Positions 57,992 through 64,000 of a stretch of 64,000 nucleotides of DNA are shown here, one piece after another. The notes beneath the pieces were generated by a model. It worked only from the letters and a program-made list of their open reading frames with translations. It had not been told where the DNA came from and ran no database searches. The stretch comes from Hyperoodon ampullatus (lineage: Eukaryota > Chordata > Mammalia > Artiodactyla > Ziphiidae), in NCBI GenBank assembly GCA_949752795.1, contig OX457056.1, positions 179,700,428 to 179,764,427 on the forward strand, given 5' to 3'. The position numbers were made by a program, and so were the translations under genes. Every line of letters starts with the position of its first letter. Within the stretch, counting starts at the first letter, position 1.

Positions 57992-58974
57992 CCAGCAGGA
58001 GCAGCGTTACACACCCTCTTCCCACACACAAACATACCTGAAACTCCCAACCAGGAAGTGCCCTCCCTCAGCCCTGAGCCCCCCATCCCTGGAACCCAGC
58101 AGAGCTCTCAGACTCTCTCCTCTCTAAGCACCCATTTCTGCACTCCATCGGACTATTAAAGAATCAAGACCAGAAACAAGTAAACCTCTCCCTCTCCATT
58201 CCAACGGAATTAAATCAGCGTAAGGAAGAACTTCCTGACAGCTGGGGGTTGGGACTGGGCACTGAGGATGTCAGGAAGCCCAAAGCCTCCCCTGGGCGTG
58301 TGTCCTAAAGTCTCTCCTGCAGGCCTCTTGCCCACAGCCTGCTGACCCCTGCCCTCATTACCGGCTGGACAGGCCTGGAGGCACAGGAAAGGGTGCAGGT
58401 GGCCCGGCTGCAGGCTATGGGTGACCTACCTCGGCTCTGCATCCAGCTGGAGCTTCAATTTGATCTCTGGCAAATTCACAGCTCGGCTGAATTCAATCAA
58501 ACGCCCTCTGAAACTGTACACTGCATCGTAAATAACCCGACTACCAGATTTTTGACCACTCTTCCAAAAACAATTTCTTCTCATCCTCCACTTCTGATCC
58601 CCCAAACCTCAGCTCCGACACTGAATTTCACCAATCTATAAAAACTTGTACTTTCTGGAACTTTTAATAGCTGGATCTTTACCAACAAGGTAAATTATCC
58701 CATGTGCTATGAGCCTATGAGATTCTAAATTTCAGAGAATTAATGCATGACGACAGAAAATGAAAATAAAATATTTAATATGATTATTGAAAGACTTAAC
58801 AATCATCATGTACAACATGTATTCTATATGAAGAAAGCAAGTAGTGTATTATTATACTATACCAGTTTACATCTCCTCAATAGACCACTAAAGAAATATC
58901 AGCTGTTTTATCAGACTCCAGTACACAAACACTGCTTTAGATAGTAAGGTTGTCAAGGTCAAGAGCTGAACGAT
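57992..58974. other. Unique non-coding interval
   Basis: AT-rich from 58640 to 58950. Nothing recognised. Confidence 0.35.
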
Positions 58975-59075
58975 GCTGTGTTAAATTCTCAACCCCAGCT
59001 CCTTGGCAAGTGCCAGGCTCGTAGTATGTGCCACAGAAATGTTTGCTGAACGAAGGGGTGAAGGGATGAATGGCA
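58975..59075 (+). repeat. L2/MIR 3' end fragment
   Basis: 'ccagctccttggcaagtgccaggctcgtagtatgtgccacagaaatgtttgctgaacgaa'. Confidence 0.65.
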
Positions 59076-59529
59076 TTCCAGTGCATCCGATGTTTAATTT
59101 TCAAATTTCAGGCAAACATCCACACAGCCTGCCTCCTTCCCCTACTCAATAATCACAGCACATAAACTTAGAAACCTGCACTGGCCTAACCATTTCTGAC
59201 ATGCCAACGAGTGTTAACTCTGGATGTATTTTAATTGCCGGTCCTCCTGAAGAGCCAGGAAGGCCTGAAACATGGCTGATCTACAGAAGACACATGATTT
59301 GCTTAGAAATGAAGAACTAGACATCCACACAAGCAACTCTACCTTTCCATCCTCCTTCTCTCTACTGCATATTCACCGAGAGTGTATGACAGCCCACCCA
59401 GTTTCCCCCGGGGTCCCGAGACCTTACCTCCCATAGAAAACCTTATTCAATAAAAGAAAACCTACTAATCATGTCACAGAGGTGCTATTATCAGGTCCAC
59501 AAAGGAATTCCCAATAGATAAGAACAGGA

Positions 59530-59630
59530 TCTACCACACTGGGTGTTAGTGAGTTAATACAAATAAAGCTCCTAGAACAGTAGCTGGCACGAGAGAAGTC
59601 AGATAACTCAGTAAATGTTATCTATGCTGA
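59530..59630 (+). repeat. MIR 3' fragment
   Basis: 'gtgagttaatacaaataaagctcctagaacagtagctggcacgagagaagtc...gtaaatgtta'. Confidence 0.65.
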
Positions 59631-59634
59631 AATA

Positions 59635-59745
59635 ATTTCTATTAGACTGTAGATTTCATGAAAGCAAGTACTTGTAAGTCCTTTTTCCCAGTGTTGAGAG
59701 GAGAGTCTGGCACATAGCAGTTGCCCAATAAACATTCGTGTTGAC
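59635..59745 (+). repeat. L2 LINE 3' end
   Basis: 'attagactgtagatttcatgaaagcaagtacttg', 'agtctggcacatagcagttgcccaataaacattcgtg'. Confidence 0.75.
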
Positions 59746-60489
59746 TGGCCCCAAGCTTCAGATGAAGGGGAGTAAAGCTGTATAGGAGGAGAAGCATGTG
59801 GGGCGCCTGGGACAATCTTGGAGGGAAAAGACAAGAGGCAGAGATGGAGGGAGGGAGAGAAGAGAGAGCAAGATGGCAGAAGGAAGGCTAGGTACCAAGT
59901 GACGGCTGACCATCTCTGCCTCCTCACCCCCAGCAAGTCTTAAGGAAAGTCTACCAATCTCATGACTGATTAGTGTGATGACTGTTGACTGGTGGGAGGG
60001 TTGTTCCGGTTGTTGTTGGAATCAGAAGAGGGCTAAGGTTCCCACCAGGAATATGTGGTGCAGGGCAGCAGCTGGCTCAGAGAAAAGGAAGCCTGCAGAC
60101 TGGAAAACCTTTGGAGATACACCACGATCTCTGGGTGAGCTCCGGACTTCCACTGGCCATGGACTTGGGCAGGGGTTTCAGGGTGATTTCACCTTGGTCT
60201 CAAGGCACAGAGTGGCCAGTGAGTTCTGGGTTATAGTCAACATGACCACATCAGGTAGACAGTTAAGAACTTCTTCATTCTCTTCTCAAAGTTTAATCCC
60301 CCAAAGAGTTGGTCTGATAAAGATCATACATAATAGTTAAACCCTAAACTCACCCTGATCCATCTGGATTGCTCGCCCCATGCCAGCAGAGGAGGAAGGA
60401 GGGCTTATCTTGACAAGTGATACTGTCAAGGAAGAAAAAGCTGGGTGTTCATTTCTGGACGATTACTACCTCCATATAACTCCCAATTA
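59746..60489. other. Unique non-coding interval
   Basis: A purine-rich run at 59840-59885 contains 'caagatggcaga', a YY1-like word. No gene supported. Confidence 0.35.
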
Positions 60490-60670
60490 CTGATCTCGTG
60501 TATGCAGGCTCTTTACATATGTAAATGCATTGAATCCCTGCAATCATGCTGCAAATCATTAAGCCCATTGCACAAAGAAGACATGGAGCCTCAGTGAGGT
60601 CAAATCACTGCTGAGGCCCATGTGGTCAGCAAGCGGTCAAGTGGGGACGCCACCCAGGTCTATAGGTTTG
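60490..60670 (-). repeat. MIR SINE
   Basis: Antisense MIR: 'ctctttacatatgtaaatgcattgaatccctgcaatcatgc', 'cattgcacaaagaagacatggagcctcagtgagg', 'tcagcaagcggtcaagtggggacgccacccagg'. Confidence 0.7.
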
Positions 60671-60790
60671 GTGGCAAAGGGTATGTCCTATCCCCACTCA
60701 AACTCAAGATGGGCCACTGGAACAGTGGTTGCAAAACTTCCCCACTGCTCACTACCATGTACTCTGAGCACCAGGACAAAGGACTGCCTT

Positions 60791-60830
60791 AAAACTAATT
60801 AGCTGCTCATATTCAAAACTAATTAGTTTT
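60791..60830. promoter_or_regulatory. Repeated homeodomain-like motif with 16-bp palindrome
   Basis: AAAACTAATTAG occurs at 60791-60802 and 60815-60826. The second extends to the perfect palindrome AAAACTAATTAGTTTT (60815-60830). TAATTA is a general homeodomain core. The role is speculative. Confidence 0.4.
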
Positions 60831-61985
60831 CATTCAGCTCACTGAAGCCTCACCCTCAATGATTAAAAATACCAAACCTGAATTCATCATCAAAGATGAC
60901 TCCCCAGCAGGAAACCCACTCGTCTAAACAACTCAGCCTCCTGAGCTACCTGGGTCCTGATGGAAGAAGGGATTATGGCTGTAGACTGAACAGTAATCCA
61001 CAAGCGCAGAGCAGAGCCAAGGCCTGAGTACACGGACCCAAGCCAGGCACGTATTATTAAAACATAAGCCGAAAATCACTTATTCTGCATTAGGTGATTA
61101 ATAGTGCTGGCCCTTTCCTGGGACATGGCAGCAGCCCTGAGAAATGACGCAGTTACCCCCGTGAATGGAGATGTTAAGGGACTCGTTACTACCAGGGCCA
61201 GGTGTACAATTTCATGGTTAATTAGGACTTTGGGGGAGGCGGGTAGCACCGCTATATTACCCAGTCTAAACAGAGTTCCTAACCCTGCCCCTCTCCTTGC
61301 CTTTAAACTGTGATGAAGTAAACTTTAAGGACTGAGGCAATCAAAGAAGCTCTGGGTTAAGGAGACCACAGCCGTGATTGCTGGAGGTGGTTTTCACCAT
61401 GATCCTGGATTAGCCAAGTCCTGGCGGCCTTTCATCCACACACGAGCCACCTGGATGCCCTCGTGGTACAGCAGAGGCACTGCCGACGTGGTTTCCAGAG
61501 AGAAAAATGACTTTTAATCAAGACTGGGAAATGGAATTACATGTGCAATCAGATAAAAACAGCCACAAAACCACAAGCAAGGGACCTCACTGTAATACTG
61601 GACTTCCTTTCTTAGAGGCTAGCAAGAACTCAGGCATTAACTATGCTGATGCGGGCATCTGGATTTTTGTTCTCAGGCTGACCGGAGCTTCCCAGGAGGA
61701 AAATAATGGCTGCTTCGTCCTCACTGGAAACACCCCATGTGGCAATGCAGGGCTGCATGCCCTTTATCAGTTCCTGCTTTTTGCTCTCTTGGCCCTGACC
61801 TCAAGCTTATCATCCTGGCAGACAAATGAACACATGTGTAGGTTTTCCTCACTTTTGGAAACAAACTCCAAATGCCTAGTGCGGAAGATAAACTATTCCG
61901 AGGCTCCAGGATCAAAGGTCACCAGTTAAGGGCTCTAATTTGCATGCATTTCAAGTTCTTAGGCATATTAAGCAGACTGCCATAT

Positions 61986-62015
61986 ACACACACACACACA
62001 CACACATATATATTT
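61986..62015. repeat. (CA)n(TA)n microsatellite
   Basis: About ten CA units grading into TATATA. Confidence 0.9.
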
Positions 62016-62559
62016 TTAAATAGAAACACTGACTTCTTCGACCTCTGAAGGATCACTTGAGTGCCCGTCTTAGGCAAAAGTAGGGCAACAGGCAGCTATT
62101 GCCTGGGATTCTGAGTCTATTAACACAATCACCTCCTTTGGAGCTTTGCAAAGCCTTACAGGAGCCTCCAAGGGAGAAGGTATAGAAACCCCAACCACTG
62201 CAACCTAATATTCTAAGTTAGAGAGACTGCCAGGGGATGCCAGCTGGGATCCTCCTGTCCCAGAGGCAGAAGCACATAATAAGACTTGGAAATAAAACCA
62301 CATCAGGGAAAAGTGAGGCTAGGCCAGTGGCATGGGCTCAAAACTCAATGCCTGGCATCCATGGCAGAGCTTCTGGCTGATGCTAATGGCCTCTCCCCTC
62401 CTGATGGAAAAGTCTGGGTGAGTGGTTGCGTGTAGAAATGCCATCTGGGAGGTGGGGTGGGAGGAGAGCTGCAAACTGTGCGGCTCCATGTGGCCTAAAG
62501 CCACGTTAGCTTTTTATTCCTGACACATCACACTGAAGATTGACCTAGTTTGTAATGTC

Positions 62560-62581
62560 AATAATAATAATAATAATAATA
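62560..62581. repeat. (AAT)n microsatellite
   Basis: About seven AAT units. Confidence 0.9.
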
Positions 62582-62617
62582 CGGAATTCTGCAGGACACG
62601 TAAAAAGTTCACAAGCT

Positions 62618-62755
62618 TTAGAGCCCTGCAGACTTGGGTATGCATCTTTTATTCCTTCTCTTTTCTGAGGCTCAGTTTCCTCCTCAGTAAAATGGAAATA
62701 GTAACTCACTTCTCCCACAAAATTAGTGTGAGAATTGAAAATGGAAAAAAAAAAA
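62618..62755 (+). repeat. MIR SINE
   Basis: Sense MIR: 'tttagagccctgcagacttgggtatgc', 'ttttctgaggctcagtttcctcctcagtaaaatggaaatagtaac', 'gtgtgagaattgaaaatgg', closing in an A run. Confidence 0.8.
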
Positions 62756-62767
62756 AGCTCTTCTATA

Positions 62768-62955
62768 TATCAAGCCTTGTGCCAGACATCTTATATATGT
62801 TGCCTTATTCTCAGTCCTTCCATGAACTTGGCATTACCACTGTCCCCATTTTCCAGATGGGGCACCGAGGTTCAGGGAAGTTAAGCAACTTGGTCCAAAA
62901 GCCATTAGCTAGTAAACAGCAGAGCTGAGATGTAAACTCAGTGTGTTGACAACAG
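62768..62955 (-). repeat. MIR SINE
   Basis: Antisense MIR: 'caagccttgtgccagacatcttatatatgttgccttattctcag', 'ccattttccagatggggcaccgaggttcagggaagttaagcaacttg', 'attagctagtaaacagcagagctgag'. It faces the MIR at 62618-62755. Confidence 0.85.
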
Positions 62956-63317
62956 GTCCTGGGAGTATCACAACCACACAGCAGCCCCTCATTCAGCGGT
63001 CACAGCTTCACCTCCCCACCCCCATCCTACCCCCACCCTCACCCACTGACTTCGATTGGATCATTGGGATAGAGAGGCAGTCTCTTATACATTGCACTGA
63101 TTCACATCAAATTTTATTCTGTTCGATCTGACCCAACATTCTAGCAACATAGATATTTTTGACCTATAAAATTTCCTTCATAAAGACATTATTCCTGAAT
63201 AAAGAAGACTGTGGGAGAAGGGCTATTGTGTGGCCCAGGAAAAGCCTGGTCTAATAGTAAAGGTGAGGGACTAAACCAGAAGATGCAAAGCAAGTGTGGT
63301 ATTAAAAACCAATGACA
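62956..63317. other. Unique non-coding interval
   Basis: C-rich around 63008-63050. Nothing recognised. Confidence 0.35.
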
Positions 63318-63645
63318 GGGACTTCCCTGGTGGCGCAGTAGTTAAGAATTCACCTGCTAATGCAGGGGACACGGGTTTGAGCCCTGGTCCAGGAAGATTC
63401 CACATGCCACGGAGCAACTAAGCCCGTGCGTCACAACTACTGAGCCTGTGCTCTAGAGCCCACAAGCCACAACTACTGAAGCCCATGTCCCTAGAGCCCA
63501 TGCTCCGCAACAAAGAAAAACCACAGCAATGAGAAGCCTGCGTACCGCCCCTGCTTGCTGCAACTAGAGAAAGGCCGCGCGCAGCAATGAAGATCAAACG
63601 CAGACAAAATTAATTAATTAATTAATTTAATTAAAAAGAAAAAAA
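63318..63645 (+). mobile_element. CHR-family SINE, long type
   Basis: Head 'gggacttccctggtggcgcagtagttaag', B-box-like 'gggtttgagccc', repeated 'ccacaactactg' blocks, (TTAA)n-rich tail at 63608-63632. A clean TSD is not visible, so the insertion may be older or its flank altered. Confidence 0.92.
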
Positions 63646-64000
63646 CGACACACATATTTGGTCCCTGAACAAGGCAGAGGTTGCTTCCCACTGGCACTAA
63701 GACAATCCAGCCATTTAGTAGCAGTGGGGACCCATGAGAATCAGGGTAGTCCCAGAAGTCATGCATTTTTCCAAACCACTGGGCCTGTTGGTGGGTATGG
63801 CCGCATTGTTTGGCTTTGACTACCACTGGGATCAGACTCCATCCCACGAGTCTTAACTTGTCCAAACCCTTAAGAAATTTCAACACTCTTCTTGAGACAT
63901 GTTTGGGCCCTGCCCACGGCTCAACATCCCCTTCTCCTTGTAACCCCCTCAAGCCCATCATACTGTTGCCAGTTTTTCTGTAATGGAATGTCCATGTCAC
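63646..64000 (-). other. Unassigned open stretch at window edge
   Basis: On the minus strand one frame stays open from the window edge (64000) for about 118 codons and enters the SINE tail near 63645. There is no start codon inside the window for the edge portion, and I do not recognise the product. It could be an exon, an LTR-element relic or chance. Confidence 0.3.

Larger units (their letters stand above)
60831..62617. other. Unique interval, no supported gene
   Basis: Includes the (CA)n(TA)n run at 61986-62015 and (AAT)n at 62560-62581. A 140-codon plus-strand frame (61507-61929) has no recognisable domain. Confidence 0.35.

Noticed and set aside
61507..61929. 140-codon plus-strand frame as a gene
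   Set aside because: No recognisable domain, no plausible splice or promoter context; length is within chance expectation for 64 kb.

Overview
This window looks like non-coding nuclear DNA from a cetacean (whale or dolphin). The main evidence is the interspersed repeats. It carries about a dozen tRNA-derived SINEs of the CHR family, whose heads begin with a 'ggcttccctggtgg'-type motif and which are restricted to whales, hippos and ruminants. Several have the short 'gtgagaggcccgcgtaccgc' tail that I associate with cetaceans. I recognise no BovB or Bov-A2 element, which argues against a ruminant. The L1 copies are the cetartiodactyl type. The species call is an inference. I find no supportable host protein-coding exon, no functional RNA gene, no clear CpG island and no CRISPR-like array. 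The long reading frames are L1 proteins, their antisense shadows, or readings across SINEs and L2. Layout: 1-3.9 kb has the end of a MaLR LTR, L2 and MIR pieces and one CHR SINE. 3.97-10.74 kb is a full-length L1 with a 13-bp target-site duplication (TSD), broken ORF1 and ORF2, and a CHR SINE nested in its 5' UTR. 10.75-18.3 kb is mostly unique, with MIR, L2 and MER5A fossils and an unclassified purine-rich block. 18.36-23.2 kb is a much older L1 with a CHR SINE inserted. 23.4-25.6 kb has a MER20-like piece, an MLT1-type LTR and L2. 25.68-27.78 kb is a 5'-truncated L1 with a 16-bp TSD and a nested CHR SINE with a 17-bp TSD. 27.8-33 kb has old L1, an ERV-type LTR, MIR and L2. 33.2-37.7 kb is a pile-up: two CHR SINEs in one target site, another SINE, a 5'-inverted L1 with a possible 3' transduction, two further SINEs and an ERV-L pol remnant. 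37.7-64 kb is mostly unique with many MIR and L2 fossils, a long L2 (48.04-49.11 kb), five CHR-type SINEs in all (two are short heads near 52 kb), one good CTCF-like motif and a few palindromic or AT-rich spots that may be regulatory. No set of genes here works together. The interest is insertion history and a few candidate regulatory sequences. I looked for an undescribed system and did not find one. The strongest observations are: the inverted L1 with possible 3' transduction (35.5-36.15 kb); two SINEs flanked by three copies of one target sequence (33.2-33.9 kb); a Cys-to-Trp change shared by two L1 copies in the ORF2 C-terminal motif; a 31-bp near-perfect palindrome at 57.5 kb; and a repeated palindromic homeodomain-like motif at 60.8 kb.
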